Positions 9,000 through 18,425 of a stretch of 64,000 bases of DNA are shown here, piece after piece. Numbering within the stretch: position 1 is the first letter of the stretch; the number at the start of each line of letters is the position of its first letter. Source of the stretch: Lachnospiraceae bacterium AC2012 (GTDB lineage Bacteria; Bacillota; Clostridia; Lachnospirales; Lachnospiraceae). Below the pieces are notes generated by a model. That model was not told the DNA's origin. It made no database searches and saw nothing but the letters and a program-made list of their open reading frames with translations. A program made the translations under genes and the position numbers. Location of the stretch: contig JNIN01000001.1 of NCBI GenBank assembly GCA_000702525.1, forward strand, positions 1,302,001 through 1,366,000, given 5' to 3'.

Positions 9000-10229
9000 C
9001 TATAATTCCACACCATTCTTCTGCAGTAATTCACGTGCAGAATCTAAACTATCTACGCCATGAAGGTTCTTAATTGGTGCAAATTCTTTTTCTCTTACCA
9101 CTTCGTATGGAAGGGTATCATCGAGTAAACGAATCATATCTACTACGAGTGTTTCGAACTTATAACCATTTGGTTCTTCTGGTTTTACATGTTCTCCTTC
9201 TGCAGTGATATATGGAATCTTCTTTTCTACGACATGTACTGGAAGCTTGGCTGCTACGATTTCTTCCAACTTATCCATCTTGAATAAGTAATTCAAGATT
9301 ACACCGAAGGCATAGGTTAATTCACCATCCGCATTGGTCGCTTCTGCCATCTCATCTGACATCTCATAGTATTCCACGATCGAAGGCTTTCCATCTTCTC
9401 GACAGAGCACACCCATCTTCTCATGTGGTTCTACCTTACGTACCACTTTACTTCCGGATTCCTTGCCGCTAAGAAGTGTAGCACCTACGAAAGCAGGATC
9501 ACAAATCTTCTGCAGTACATTATCTACCGCAAAGAGGTTAATCCATTCTACTCCACGCTTCTTCATGTCTTCTACCAGACCTGCCTTAGCAAGGGATGAG
9601 AACCAACCACCGTTACCATTTGGTGATGTTGCAAGACGTCCCGGTTCTTCTTTTAAGATCTTGCCATCATAATCAACGGCCGTAATCATTTCCTGCTGGA
9701 AGAATGCTACGTCCTCTTCCGGATATCCGAAGTAATTCTTCTCTTTGAAGAAACGCTGCGTCTCTTCGTCATTTTTCTCAGATGTCATAACATAAAGTGG
9801 TACGGTCTTACCACAAGCCTTTGACACCTCTAAGAGGCATTCGATATGACGCTGGAAGATGTAAATCTCCTTTGTCAAACCAACATTTGTCTCTCCCTTT
9901 GGCTTGTCAGAACCAAGTCTGGTTCCCATACCACCTGCAAGAAGAAGGGCGGCAACCTTGCCATCCTTTAATGCCTCTAATCCGGCCTTTTCAAATTCAT
10001 CCTTACGTGCTTCGATTTCTTTAATATCTACGGCACCCAGTGGTTCGATTTTACCGATGGTAGGCTTTACAATCTTCTCGCCCTGTACTAACGCGATTGC
10101 ATCCCAATCCAGTTCACTAATCTGTTTTAATAAAGTAGACTGTTCTGCTTCTGAAAGATTTTCAAATCCTTCTAAAACATGTCCCTGATTTTTCTTTTCC
10201 AACAAAACTTTTGCATCATTATAATTCAT
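9000..10229 (-). CDS. UDP-sugar pyrophosphorylase (eukaryote-like UDPGP family)
   Basis: Makes a UDP-sugar from UTP and a sugar-1-phosphate. The 409 residues carry the nucleotide-binding signature LLLAGGMGTRLGSDKPKG near residues 95-112, the family motif PLYVMTSEKNDEET, and GNGGWFSSLAKAG in the sugar-binding region. This is the UDPGP/UAP1 type rather than the bacterial GalU type, so the substrate may be GlcNAc-1-P or glucose-1-P; sequence alone does not decide. The start is preceded by GGGGG. It lies between the sugar transferase and gtrA in the polysaccharide operon and probably supplies the UDP-sugar used there or by Glf. Confidence 0.88.
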   Translation of the reverse strand: MNYNDAKVLLEKKNQGHVLEGFENLSEAEQSTLLKQISELDWDAIALVQGEKIVKPTIGKIEPLGAVDIKEIEARKDEFEKAGLEALKDGKVAALLLAGGMGTRLGSDKPKGETNVGLTKEIYIFQRHIECLLEVSKACGKTVPLYVMTSEKNDEETQRFFKEKNYFGYPEEDVAFFQQEMITAVDYDGKILKEEPGRLATSPNGNGGWFSSLAKAGLVEDMKKRGVEWINLFAVDNVLQKICDPAFVGATLLSGKESGSKVVRKVEPHEKMGVLCREDGKPSIVEYYEMSDEMAEATNADGELTYAFGVILNYLFKMDKLEEIVAAKLPVHVVEKKIPYITAEGEHVKPEEPNGYKFETLVVDMIRLLDDTLPYEVVREKEFAPIKNLHGVDSLDSARELLQKNGVEL

Positions 10230-10252
10230 GACTGTCCCCCGACTCTCTCTTT

Positions 10253-10816
10253 TTAATCTAATTCTATTTTCTCTTCCTGCGTAGAAGAGTGATTCGTCAT
10301 CCTCTCATGAAGGCGAATCAACAGTGCTCCACGACCTCCGCGTCCTGCGGCACGGAACACTAATACTTTGCTGATAAAATAGTTTGTTGCGATCACTACA
10401 ACCTGCGCAACATACTTAACGCCCATATTGGAGAATTCCAATACGCCAACGAAGTAGTACAGCATCCACTCTTCCAACAAAAGTGTCAATGCTCTTCCGA
10501 AGCTAAAGCTTCCCAGCTGTTGGAAAAATGCAACCGCACCCTTCTTATGAGATGTGAAAACCCATCTCCGATTGGTATAGAAAGCAAATAGCGTAGCGCC
10601 AATCCATGAGATTGCATTTGCCTGCAAAATATTTATTTGAAGATATTCTGTAAACACACTATAGCTGCCAATACTGATGATGACCGTTCCCAGTCCAAAG
10701 AGCGAATAAAGTAACATCTCCTTGAAACGCGCATACACCGGAGCGAACCAACGCATATAGCGATATTTCGTAATCCAATGTACAAAACGATCAAAACAAT
10801 CGTCATGGTTTCTCAT
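10253..10816 (-). CDS. GtrA-family membrane protein
   Basis: Small integral membrane protein of the GtrA family, thought to flip undecaprenyl-linked sugars or help glycosyl transfer for wall or O-antigen decoration. The 187 residues contain four hydrophobic helices (about 33-55, 62-80, 97-118 and 125-150) with the family signature YTNRRWVFTS in the first loop and NYFISKVLVF in the last helix. The start follows GAGGAAACAAT. It sits between glf and the pyrophosphorylase gene, 23 bp from the latter. The family call is firm; the transported lipid is unknown. Confidence 0.88.
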   Translation of the reverse strand: MRNHDDCFDRFVHWITKYRYMRWFAPVYARFKEMLLYSLFGLGTVIISIGSYSVFTEYLQINILQANAISWIGATLFAFYTNRRWVFTSHKKGAVAFFQQLGSFSFGRALTLLLEEWMLYYFVGVLEFSNMGVKYVAQVVVIATNYFISKVLVFRAAGRGGRGALLIRLHERMTNHSSTQEEKIELD

Positions 10817-10835
10817 ATTGTTTCCTCACAAATTC

Positions 10836-11981
10836 TTATGCAAGTTCCTCCGCACATAAATCCAGTGCTGCACGAAGATCCTTGTCCATATCGAAGTATT
10901 TATACATACCAAGTCTTCCACCGAAGAGAACGTTCTTCTCAGCCTTGGCAAGCTCTGCATACTTCTCATATAAAGCGTTATTCTTATCATTATTGACCGG
11001 ATAATAAGGTTCTACACCCGGCTTCCATTCCGAAGAATATTCTCTGGAAATAATCGTTGTAGGCTGTTTTCCAAATTCGAAATGTTTATGCTCGATAATA
11101 CGAGTATATGGCACTTCTCTCTCTGTATAGTTTACAACCGCATTTCCCTGATAATTTTCTTCTTCTAATTCTTCTGTCTCAAATCGTACAGAACGATACT
11201 CAAGCGGTCCGAATTTTGAATCATAATATTCATCAATCTGACCCGTGAATAAGATTTTCTCATATTCAACCTCTGTACCATCAGACAGTGTCGTCTTTGT
11301 AAGATCACCCGTTGTCTCTGCACGATCTCTCATCGCAAAGAAATCTTCGGATGTCTTTACATCGATTCCATCCAACATCTTCTCAATGATCTGTGTATAT
11401 CCGCCCATTGGGATACCCTGGAAACGATCATTGAAATAATTATTATCATAAGTAAATCGAAGTGGTAATCTCTTGATAATGAATGCAGGGAGGTCTGTAC
11501 AACTTCTGCCCCACTGCTTCTCTGTATATCCCTTGATCAACTTCTCATACACATCACGTCCAACCAGTGATAATGCCTGTTCTTCCAGATTCTTAGGTTC
11601 CGTAATATGCAGTTCCTGAATCTGATCCTGAATCACTTTCTTCGCTTCTTCTGGAGTCTTGATATTCCACATCTTGCTAAAAGTATTCATATTGAATGGC
11701 AGGTTATAAAGTTCATCCTTATATACAGCCACCGGACTATTGATATAATTATTGAATTCTGCGAACTGATTGATATAATTCCAGATTTCCTTATCGGAAG
11801 TATGGAAGATATGTGCACCATAGACATGCACATTGATACCACTCTGTTCCTTCGTATAGATATTACCTGCGATATGATCTCTCTTATCAATCACAAGGCA
11901 AGTCTTACCCTTCTTCTTAGCCTCATAAGCGAATGTTGCACCGAAAAGTCCGGCACCAACAACTAAATAATCGTATTTCAT
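10836..11981 (-). CDS. glf: UDP-galactopyranose mutase
   Basis: FAD enzyme that interconverts UDP-galactopyranose and UDP-galactofuranose, supplying Galf for surface glycans. The 381-residue length is typical. The N-terminus has the dinucleotide fold YLVVGAGLFGATFAYEA and VIDKRDHIAGN; further in are VYGAHIFHTSDKEIWNYI, KGYTEKQWG, LPLRFTYDNNYFNDRFQGIP and the C-terminal GRLGMYKYFDMD, all characteristic of Glf. It follows AAGGAGAGAAGAA. Its presence argues that the polysaccharide made by this locus contains galactofuranose. Confidence 0.96.
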   Translation of the reverse strand: MKYDYLVVGAGLFGATFAYEAKKKGKTCLVIDKRDHIAGNIYTKEQSGINVHVYGAHIFHTSDKEIWNYINQFAEFNNYINSPVAVYKDELYNLPFNMNTFSKMWNIKTPEEAKKVIQDQIQELHITEPKNLEEQALSLVGRDVYEKLIKGYTEKQWGRSCTDLPAFIIKRLPLRFTYDNNYFNDRFQGIPMGGYTQIIEKMLDGIDVKTSEDFFAMRDRAETTGDLTKTTLSDGTEVEYEKILFTGQIDEYYDSKFGPLEYRSVRFETEELEEENYQGNAVVNYTEREVPYTRIIEHKHFEFGKQPTTIISREYSSEWKPGVEPYYPVNNDKNNALYEKYAELAKAEKNVLFGGRLGMYKYFDMDKDLRAALDLCAEELA

Positions 11982-12037
11982 TTCTTCTCTCCTTATACTG
12001 GAAATGCAAATACTCCCTATCCCCTATTTTTCTATTT

Positions 12038-12994
12038 TTACACTTCGATTTCGCCCGTTGCACCGTAATGCAGATAGCTCTCGATCAGGAGTGCATCCTC
12101 TTCGGTCGCCGGTTCAAAATCCAGTTTATGAAATTTCTTTGCATATTTTCGAAGGGAACTCTTGCTATAATCCTCCGGATGATCGGACTGCAGGATCTCA
12201 AAATACTTCTGCAATTGTTCATATGCCATGTTCTGGTCACACATATATTTTGCATCTGCATGGCCTCGCATCGCCTTCTTCATATACTTGAACGCACCAA
12301 TTCCCGTCACTTCCCGTTCGAAGTCCATGGGTGATGCTTCACCGATTTCATATCCAACCACAATCTCCGGCGCCATACGAATCAGCTTCGCATGTTTTAA
12401 GTATTCAATAATGAATACGCGATCCTCGTTCTGGTAGATATCCTCGTGAAATTTCAATCTCGCCTTTTCTATGATGGATTTCTTAAAGATTTTATTCCAG
12501 AGAAAGCCCTCGTAATTCTCGATATAGAAATGTCTAAGCATCGCATCATCTCGATCCAGCACCTTCACATTTCTTTCCGGTGAGAAATCCACAATAGAGT
12601 CCTCAGTCTGCACCACATATCCACAACTTGCCATATCCACGGACTTTCGTGGAAAGGAACCACTGTCATCCGATTCCGGATAGATGGATCTTCCCAGACT
12701 CGGATTGATCATCGCAAGTAGATACTGCAATGCCTCCGGCTGTAATCGATTGTTCGAGCTAAGGAATAGTACATACGTACCACTTGCCTTCTTCAACGCA
12801 CGATTTCTGGCAGCAGAAATATTGTCATCTTCCACTTTCTCTCGGAGAATCTCATAAGAATCCTCGGATAGCGTCTGTTTCTTCAGTTGCGCTATCAATT
12901 CTTTCGAATTTAATTCCTGTTGTTCCGTAATAATTACGGATAAAAGTTTATTTCCCATATTAGATAGTAAAGGGATACCCATGGTTTTGCCCAC
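12038..12994 (-). CDS. Family 2 glycosyltransferase, GTG start
   Basis: Predicted GT-A glycosyltransferase of the polysaccharide locus. The N-terminal strand is LLSVIITEQQELN, followed by DDNISAARNRALKKASGTYV, which is the GT2 donor-site pattern, and LFLSSNNRL, where the usual DxD is altered to SSNN. The C-terminal half contains FLWNKIFKKS and HEDIYQNEDRVFIIEYLKHA, common in GT2 enzymes that decorate glycans. The start is GTG at 12992-12994, with AGGAGG 6 nt upstream; the later ATG at 12958 has no ribosome site. The missing DxD acid pair could mean a weak or altered donor site. Its 318 residues are short but normal for the family. Confidence 0.8.
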   Translation of the reverse strand: MGKTMGIPLLSNMGNKLLSVIITEQQELNSKELIAQLKKQTLSEDSYEILREKVEDDNISAARNRALKKASGTYVLFLSSNNRLQPEALQYLLAMINPSLGRSIYPESDDSGSFPRKSVDMASCGYVVQTEDSIVDFSPERNVKVLDRDDAMLRHFYIENYEGFLWNKIFKKSIIEKARLKFHEDIYQNEDRVFIIEYLKHAKLIRMAPEIVVGYEIGEASPMDFEREVTGIGAFKYMKKAMRGHADAKYMCDQNMAYEQLQKYFEILQSDHPEDYSKSSLRKYAKKFHKLDFEPATEEDALLIESYLHYGATGEIEV

Positions 12995-13025
12995 AGGTAT
13001 CCTCCTAGTTCACTATTTTAAAATC

Positions 13026-14111
13026 TTACTTGTCAGCGTACATTGCCTTATAGTAGTTCTGGTAATCACCGGATGTTACATTCTTCATCCAGTCTTCATG
13101 TTCTAAGTACCAAGCGATTGTCTTCTTGATTCCTTCTGCGAACATTGTTTCTGGTTCCCAGCCTACTTCCTTCTTGATCTTATCAGGAGCGATAGCATAA
13201 CGTCTGTCATGTCCCTTACGATCTTCTACGTATGTAATTAAATCTTCTGATACATTTGCCTTGCGTGGATCAGAATCAGGAAGGATTTCCTGAAGTGTAG
13301 CAAGGATGATCTTGATGATTTCGATATTTCTCTTTTCGTTGTGACCACCGATGTTGTATGTTTCACCAAGCTTACCGCTTTCCTGAACCATATCGATTCC
13401 CTTAGCGTGATCATCTACATATAACCAGTCACGGATGTTCATACCATCACCGTATACAGGAAGCTTTTCGCCCTTCAGTGCGTTGTTGATGATAAGTGGA
13501 ATCAGCTTCTCTGGGAACTGGAATGGTCCGTAGTTATTTGAGCAGTTTGTGATATTTGCTGGGAAGTGATATGTATCAACATATGCCTTCACGAGCATAT
13601 CAGAACTTGCCTTAGATGCTGAATATGGGCTGTGTGGTGTGTATGGTGTTGTCTCATAGAAGTAGCTAACGCCATCATCTGGAAGAGAACCATATACTTC
13701 GTCAGTAGATACATGAAGGAACTTCTTGCCTTCCTTGAATGTACCATCTTCTAATTCCCAAGCATTCTTTGCACAGTTCAACATAACAGCTGTACCAAGA
13801 ACGTTTGTCTGTACGAATACTTCTGGGTTCTTGATAGAACGGTCTACGTGAGACTCTGCTGCGAAATGTACAACACGGTCGATATCATTTTCAGCGAAGA
13901 TCTTAGCGATTGCTTCCTTGTCGCAGATATCAGCGCGAACGAATGTATAGTTATCACGATCTTCCACATCCTTTAAGTTTTCAAGGTTACCAGCATATGT
14001 AAGCTTGTCAACGTTGATGATACGGATTTCGTTATCATACTTTCTAAACATGTAATGAATGTAGTTAGAGCCAATGAAACCTGCTCCACCTGTTACTAAA
14101 TAAGTTCTCAT
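13026..14111 (-). CDS. rfbB: dTDP-glucose 4,6-dehydratase
   Basis: Converts dTDP-glucose to dTDP-4-keto-6-deoxyglucose, the second step to dTDP-rhamnose. An extended-SDR protein of 361 residues with TGGAGFIGSNYIHYM (NAD site), HFAAESHVDRSI, HVSTDEVYGSLP and the catalytic YSASKASSDMLVKAY; the GPFQFPEKLIPLIINNAL segment and NIRDWLYVDDHA are diagnostic of RfbB. GGAGG is upstream. Codon use is that of a well expressed gene. The rfbA and rfbC genes needed for the pathway are not in the window, although rfbD is adjacent. Confidence 0.97.
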   Translation of the reverse strand: MRTYLVTGGAGFIGSNYIHYMFRKYDNEIRIINVDKLTYAGNLENLKDVEDRDNYTFVRADICDKEAIAKIFAENDIDRVVHFAAESHVDRSIKNPEVFVQTNVLGTAVMLNCAKNAWELEDGTFKEGKKFLHVSTDEVYGSLPDDGVSYFYETTPYTPHSPYSASKASSDMLVKAYVDTYHFPANITNCSNNYGPFQFPEKLIPLIINNALKGEKLPVYGDGMNIRDWLYVDDHAKGIDMVQESGKLGETYNIGGHNEKRNIEIIKIILATLQEILPDSDPRKANVSEDLITYVEDRKGHDRRYAIAPDKIKKEVGWEPETMFAEGIKKTIAWYLEHEDWMKNVTSGDYQNYYKAMYADK

Positions 14112-14141
14112 TTTGTTTTTCCTCCAAACAACTTTTCTAAA

Positions 14142-15029
14142 TTAATCTAATGTAGACATATCAAATCCATCTAAATATGCCTTAATTGCATCTTTCCAAT
14201 CAGCCATCAGGAACTTGTCAGTCGTTGCCTTGAGCATCTGATCTTCCAGGATGGAGTAGTGTGGTCTATCTGCACTTGCTGGGTTCATAGCCTTGTACTC
14301 TTCTGAAGTAACATGCTTAACTTTCGTCTTAACACCCATCAGGCGATAAATCTCTTCTGTGAACTCAGCCCAGTTTGTTGAGCCTTCACAAGTCGCATGG
14401 TAGATACCATAGCTCTCTGTACCTTCTAAGAAATGAATCATCTTAGCAAGTTCTACTGCAGATGTTGGAGATCCAACCTGATCATCAACTACAGTTACTT
14501 CATCATGATTCTTAGAAACCTTTAACATTGTCTTAACGAAGTTCTTACCATCTCCGTATAACCAAGCAGTACGTAAGATGAAGAAACGATCAGCAAACTG
14601 CTGAACAAACTTCTCTCCGGCAAGCTTTGTACGACCGTATGCAGAAATTGGATTTGGTTCATCTGTCTCAACATATGGACGTGTACCATTTCCTTCGAAT
14701 ACATAGTCTGTAGAAACGTGGATCAGCTTTGCACCGATTTCACGGGAAGCGATTGCCAGGTTTCTAGGTCCAATGGCATTTGCCTTGAATGCGACGTCTT
14801 CATGTACTTCGCAACCATCTACATTTGTAAATGCTGCGCAGTTGATGATAACGTCTGGTTTTTGTGTTCTAGCAACGTCCATAACCTGTTCCAGGTTAGA
14901 GATGTCGAGCTTAATGATACCTTCCATGTCGATCATATCTGTAAGGATAAATTCAACGGAAGAACCATATTCCTTCTGGATAGCTCTACCCAGCTGACCA
15001 TTGCAGCCTGTTACTAAGATTTTTTTCAT
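14142..15029 (-). CDS. rfbD: dTDP-4-dehydrorhamnose reductase
   Basis: NAD(P)H-dependent last step of dTDP-L-rhamnose synthesis. The 295-residue extended SDR shows ILVTGCNGQLGRAI at the N-terminus, INCAAFTNVDGCE, HVSTDYVFEG, the catalytic YGRTKLAGE, and FILRTAWLYG, the usual RfbD set. The start has AGAGG upstream. It is the first gene of the polysaccharide operon, 30 bp before rfbB. Together the pair implies a deoxysugar, most likely rhamnose, in the surface glycan. Confidence 0.96.
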   Translation of the reverse strand: MKKILVTGCNGQLGRAIQKEYGSSVEFILTDMIDMEGIIKLDISNLEQVMDVARTQKPDVIINCAAFTNVDGCEVHEDVAFKANAIGPRNLAIASREIGAKLIHVSTDYVFEGNGTRPYVETDEPNPISAYGRTKLAGEKFVQQFADRFFILRTAWLYGDGKNFVKTMLKVSKNHDEVTVVDDQVGSPTSAVELAKMIHFLEGTESYGIYHATCEGSTNWAEFTEEIYRLMGVKTKVKHVTSEEYKAMNPASADRPHYSILEDQMLKATTDKFLMADWKDAIKAYLDGFDMSTLD

Positions 15030-15144
15030 TTCATTACCTCTTTATTCTTTCACCTAAATGTTCTGAATATAGGCCTTTTTTCTAAATTCTATTTATTAAC
15101 CCTGCTCATTTTATTTATAAAATGGAGCAAAGCCGCTAACTATT

Positions 15145-16827
15145 TTATACGTATTCTCTATTTTTTGCAACCATACGATTCATAGCACTGAAAATACCAC
15201 GTATTCCGGCCCTTGTGATGTTCGAGCTGACGCCTACACCAAAGACAATATTGCCATTTCTCGTATCTTCCATCTCGATATACGCAGCCGCCTTGGCATG
15301 TGATCCGACACCTAAACTATGCTCGCTGTAATCCTGCACCGCGAAATTCATCTCCGGTACACACTGCTTGATGGCAATCTTCAGCGCATCGATTGGACCA
15401 TTTCCATCCGCTTCACTGTGATACAATGCGCCATTGTATTTGAAATCCAGTTTCATATGCGTATCGCCGGAATGATCGCCGTCATCGATTTCTGCTTTCA
15501 CAAATTCGAATGGTTCCTTCACATCCAGATATTCCTTCTTGAAGGCTTCCATAATATGCTGTGGCTCGACCTCGCCACCCTCTTTTTCGGAAATGTATTG
15601 AATGACATCCGCAAATTCTCGCTGCATCTTCTTTGGAATCTTGAATCCAAAGACCGTATCCATGATAAAGGCAACGCCGCCCTTACCGGACTGGCTATTG
15701 ATTCTGACGATTGGCTCGTACTTTCTACCGATATCCGCTGGATCAATTGGCAGATATGGAACTTCCCAAATCTCACTCTGTCTCTCATGGAGTGCTGCCA
15801 CACCCTTGTTAATCGCATCCTGATGCGATCCGGAGAATGCCGTAAATACCAGCTTACCGGCATATGGATGTCGCATATCCACATCCATCTTGCAGCATCT
15901 CTCATAGACATCGATAATTTCATTGATATCTTCTATATTTAACTGTGGATCAATTCCCTGGCTAAACATATTATATGCCACATTCAGGATATCGATATTT
16001 CCGGTACGTTCACCATTGCCAAGAAGCGTTCCCTCGACTCTGTCCGCGCCGGCAAGAAGTGCCAATTCCGTACAGGCGATTCCCGTTCCCCTGTCATTAT
16101 GCGGATGAACCGAAATGATGATATTCTCTCGATTGGAAATCTTCGAGCTGATATATTCCACCTGATCCGCGTAAACATTTGGCGTATTCATCTCAACCGT
16201 TGCAGGAAGGTTGAAGATGATTGGGGCAGGAGTTGCATTGTCCCATTCCTTCTGAACGGCCTCACATACTTCCAGCGCGTAATCCATCTCGGTTCCCGTA
16301 AAGGATTCCGGCGAATATTCCAGCTGCAGATTACCATCGTATCGGCTAAGTCGCTCCTTCACCATACGGGTTCCATCGATTGCAATCTGCTTTACTTCTT
16401 CTCGATTCTTGTGAAATACCACATCGCGCTGTAATGTCGATGTGGAATTATAGATATGAAATACAACATTCTTGATTCCCTGAATAGCCTCGAAGGTTCG
16501 ATCAATCAACTCTTCTCGGCACTGAGACAGTACCTGCACCTTCACATCATCCGGAATCTTATTCTCCGCAACTAATTTACGGAGGAAATCATATTCAATC
16601 TGCGATGCTGCCGGGAAACCGATCTCGATTTCCTTGAAACCTAATTTTAGAAGTAGCTCGAAAAATTCCATCTTCTCATCTACGTTCATCGGTTCAATTA
16701 GGGCCTGATTACCGTCTCTTAGATCTACGCTACACCAAATCGGAGCTTTCTCAATTTCTCGATTTGGCCACTGACGTTCTGGGTAATCCAGCACTGGGTT
16801 CTTATGATATTTCTGGTAATTTAACAT
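15145..16827 (-). CDS. leuA: 2-isopropylmalate synthase (long form)
   Basis: Condenses acetyl-CoA with 2-oxoisovalerate, the first committed step of leucine synthesis. The 560-residue length matches the longer LeuA type. The TIM barrel begins with VDLRDGNQALIEPM, where the metal-binding Asp and catalytic Arg lie; EFSPESF-like YSPESFTGTE and SVHPHNDRGTG follow, with the metal-binding His pair in the latter. Residues from about 430 form the allosteric leucine-binding domain. AGGAAGGA precedes the ATG. It is the last gene of the cdaA-ptsH run, 85 bp after ptsH. No T-box or leucine leader peptide is visible in that gap. A weak GCTC/GAGC hairpin lies just past the stop (15104-15127). Confidence 0.96.
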   Translation of the reverse strand: MLNYQKYHKNPVLDYPERQWPNREIEKAPIWCSVDLRDGNQALIEPMNVDEKMEFFELLLKLGFKEIEIGFPAASQIEYDFLRKLVAENKIPDDVKVQVLSQCREELIDRTFEAIQGIKNVVFHIYNSTSTLQRDVVFHKNREEVKQIAIDGTRMVKERLSRYDGNLQLEYSPESFTGTEMDYALEVCEAVQKEWDNATPAPIIFNLPATVEMNTPNVYADQVEYISSKISNRENIIISVHPHNDRGTGIACTELALLAGADRVEGTLLGNGERTGNIDILNVAYNMFSQGIDPQLNIEDINEIIDVYERCCKMDVDMRHPYAGKLVFTAFSGSHQDAINKGVAALHERQSEIWEVPYLPIDPADIGRKYEPIVRINSQSGKGGVAFIMDTVFGFKIPKKMQREFADVIQYISEKEGGEVEPQHIMEAFKKEYLDVKEPFEFVKAEIDDGDHSGDTHMKLDFKYNGALYHSEADGNGPIDALKIAIKQCVPEMNFAVQDYSEHSLGVGSHAKAAAYIEMEDTRNGNIVFGVGVSSNITRAGIRGIFSAMNRMVAKNREYV

Positions 16828-16881
16828 GTTTGCTACTTCCTTCCTTTAGATTTCTCTTTTCTTTTTCTTTTCCATATATTC

Positions 16882-16917
16882 CTAGGGATGGCTTCTTACC
16901 ACCAGTCACCCCTAGTG
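16882..16917 (-). promoter_or_regulatory. Hairpin at the end of ptsH, before leuA
   Basis: On the minus strand, CTAGGG at the ptsH stop codon pairs with CCCTAG at 16882-16887, with GGTGG/GCCA pairing inside. No uridine run follows, so it looks like an intercistronic stem (RNA processing or partial attenuation) rather than a terminator. Confidence 0.4.
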
Positions 16918-17178
16918 TACAAAACCAGACTCAACAAGTCTGATAATTGCCTCCATTGCTTCCTCTTCATCCGGGCCTTCGATGATGAATTCGATCTCAT
17001 CTCCGTGTCGGACACATGCTCCGAGGATTGACAACACAGATTTCGCATTCGCTTCGCTGTCTTCGCCATACTTAAAATGCACATAGGAATCGAACTTATC
17101 CGCCAATTCACACAGTGCACCGGCCGGGTGTAGATGAAGCCCCGTAGGGTTCATCACACGAACCTTCTTTGTAATCAT
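16912..17178 (-). CDS. ptsH: HPr-like phosphocarrier protein
   Basis: An 88-residue HPr-fold protein, which normally carries phosphate from enzyme I to sugar permeases and, when Ser-phosphorylated, acts with CcpA in catabolite repression. His15, the phosphate acceptor, is present in GLHLHPAG, and the regulatory Ser is present in AKSVLSILG (residue 47). Arg17, normally next to the active His, is His here. The ATG lies 2 nt after the cdaR stop, and its ribosome site is made of the GAGGAGGAG that encodes the last cdaR residues, so translation is probably coupled. Linkage to cdaA-cdaR, where many Firmicutes have glmM, is unusual. It could be a regulatory HPr paralogue rather than the main one. 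Confidence 0.85.
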   Translation of the reverse strand: MITKKVRVMNPTGLHLHPAGALCELADKFDSYVHFKYGEDSEANAKSVLSILGACVRHGDEIEFIIEGPDEEEAMEAIIRLVESGFVH

Positions 17179-17180
17179 AA

Positions 17181-18425
17181 CTACTCCTCCTCTTGCACAA
17201 TGGTTACCTTTGCAGTAACGGTTGTAGCTGTTACGCCATCCGGAGTGCTAAGTGTCACTTCCAGATTATACGTTCCAGCAGTTAATCCGCTGGCATCTAC
17301 AGATCCGGTGATGGTCGCCGAATCAAGAGAAGACAGGGCGGTTTCATTTCCATTCATCGTCACACTGATGGATGATTCATCAAATGTTCCGCTGAGTCCC
17401 TTACTGAGATTTCGAATCGTCAGATTGCTTGTGCTGACGCTGACGCTCTGGCTCACTTCCTTCTCGAGTGTAACGGAAATCGTCACTTGCGTATTGTCGT
17501 CCGAATTCTGGATGGTCACACCATCTGGAAGATAGGATGTGATATCCACGGTTGTCGACATATCCGCTGTTACCGTCGACAGATTAATGACAGACGATGG
17601 AATCGTAATCTCTGTAATATCGTTCAGGATACTTGCGTCACCCTTAATGGAAATCTCACTCGGGCTTGTCGTAATCTCATCCAGTTCCAATCCATTTGGC
17701 AATGTGCCGGATGTTTCCACATTGATCGGCACCGTCTTCGTGCTATCCATCTTAACGGTGACGGTAACCGTCGACGCATTCAAGGTCAGATTTGACGTAT
17801 CGACTTTGTTGCCCTTCGTATCTAAGAATTTCAAGACAACCGTGTCTGTAATATCATCGCTAAGTCCCGATACATCGCAGACTGCTTGTACTTTTTCAAT
17901 CTTCGATACCGTCTCTTCCGGTCCAGTTACCGTGACAACATTCGGTGTGACATCCACGGAATTCACAGCATATCCCTCGGCAGGATCACCCGTTGTCTCA
18001 CCGTTGATTACAAATCGCTCGGTCATGGTATCACCAATCTCAATCGAGATATAGTAAGTCTTTGCAGACATCGTAATCGCACTTGCATGACTTGTCGCAA
18101 CGATATCAATCGGAATCGTATTATCCTCTGTCAGATAATTCATATCCGCGGTTGCCGTGAAATCCTTGTTCGACAAATCTTCGATAATCGAGCGCTTCGC
18201 TGTAACTCTAAAGCTCACCGTATAATCATCATTCGCAACCGTATAATACTTGCCCTGATCCGTCAGTACGTTATCATTCAAAATCGTAACCGTCGCCGTA
18301 AAGGTTCTTGTCGTTGTCGGATCATCGACATTCATGACAATCAGCCAAAGCGCCACTGCGAAAAATGCCGCCATGACTTTCAGTCCAATATTTTGTGTAA
18401 ATGCTCTCTTTAATCTATTTAGCAT
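17181..18425 (-). CDS. cdaR: YbbR-domain regulator of the diadenylate cyclase (CdaR)
   Basis: Membrane-anchored protein with an extracellular stack of YbbR repeats that binds CdaA and modulates cyclic-di-AMP synthesis. I start it at the ATG at 18423-18425, which has GGGAGG 5 nt upstream, giving 414 residues: one membrane helix (about 14-33, NIGLKVMAAFFAVALWLIV) and then four similar repeats of roughly 85 residues, marked by recurring TVTGP-like and SEISIKG segments. The start lies inside the 3' end of cdaA (11-bp overlap), which indicates translational coupling. The sequence is rich in Thr, Ser and Val, as usual for this family. Confidence 0.92.
   Translation of the reverse strand: MLNRLKRAFTQNIGLKVMAAFFAVALWLIVMNVDDPTTTRTFTATVTILNDNVLTDQGKYYTVANDDYTVSFRVTAKRSIIEDLSNKDFTATADMNYLTEDNTIPIDIVATSHASAITMSAKTYYISIEIGDTMTERFVINGETTGDPAEGYAVNSVDVTPNVVTVTGPEETVSKIEKVQAVCDVSGLSDDITDTVVLKFLDTKGNKVDTSNLTLNASTVTVTVKMDSTKTVPINVETSGTLPNGLELDEITTSPSEISIKGDASILNDITEITIPSSVINLSTVTADMSTTVDITSYLPDGVTIQNSDDNTQVTISVTLEKEVSQSVSVSTSNLTIRNLSKGLSGTFDESSISVTMNGNETALSSLDSATITGSVDASGLTAGTYNLEVTLSTPDGVTATTVTAKVTIVQEEE

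Noticed and set aside
16828-16911. T-box leader for leuA
   Set aside because: The gap is only 84 bp and has no T-box sequence or specifier-type stem.
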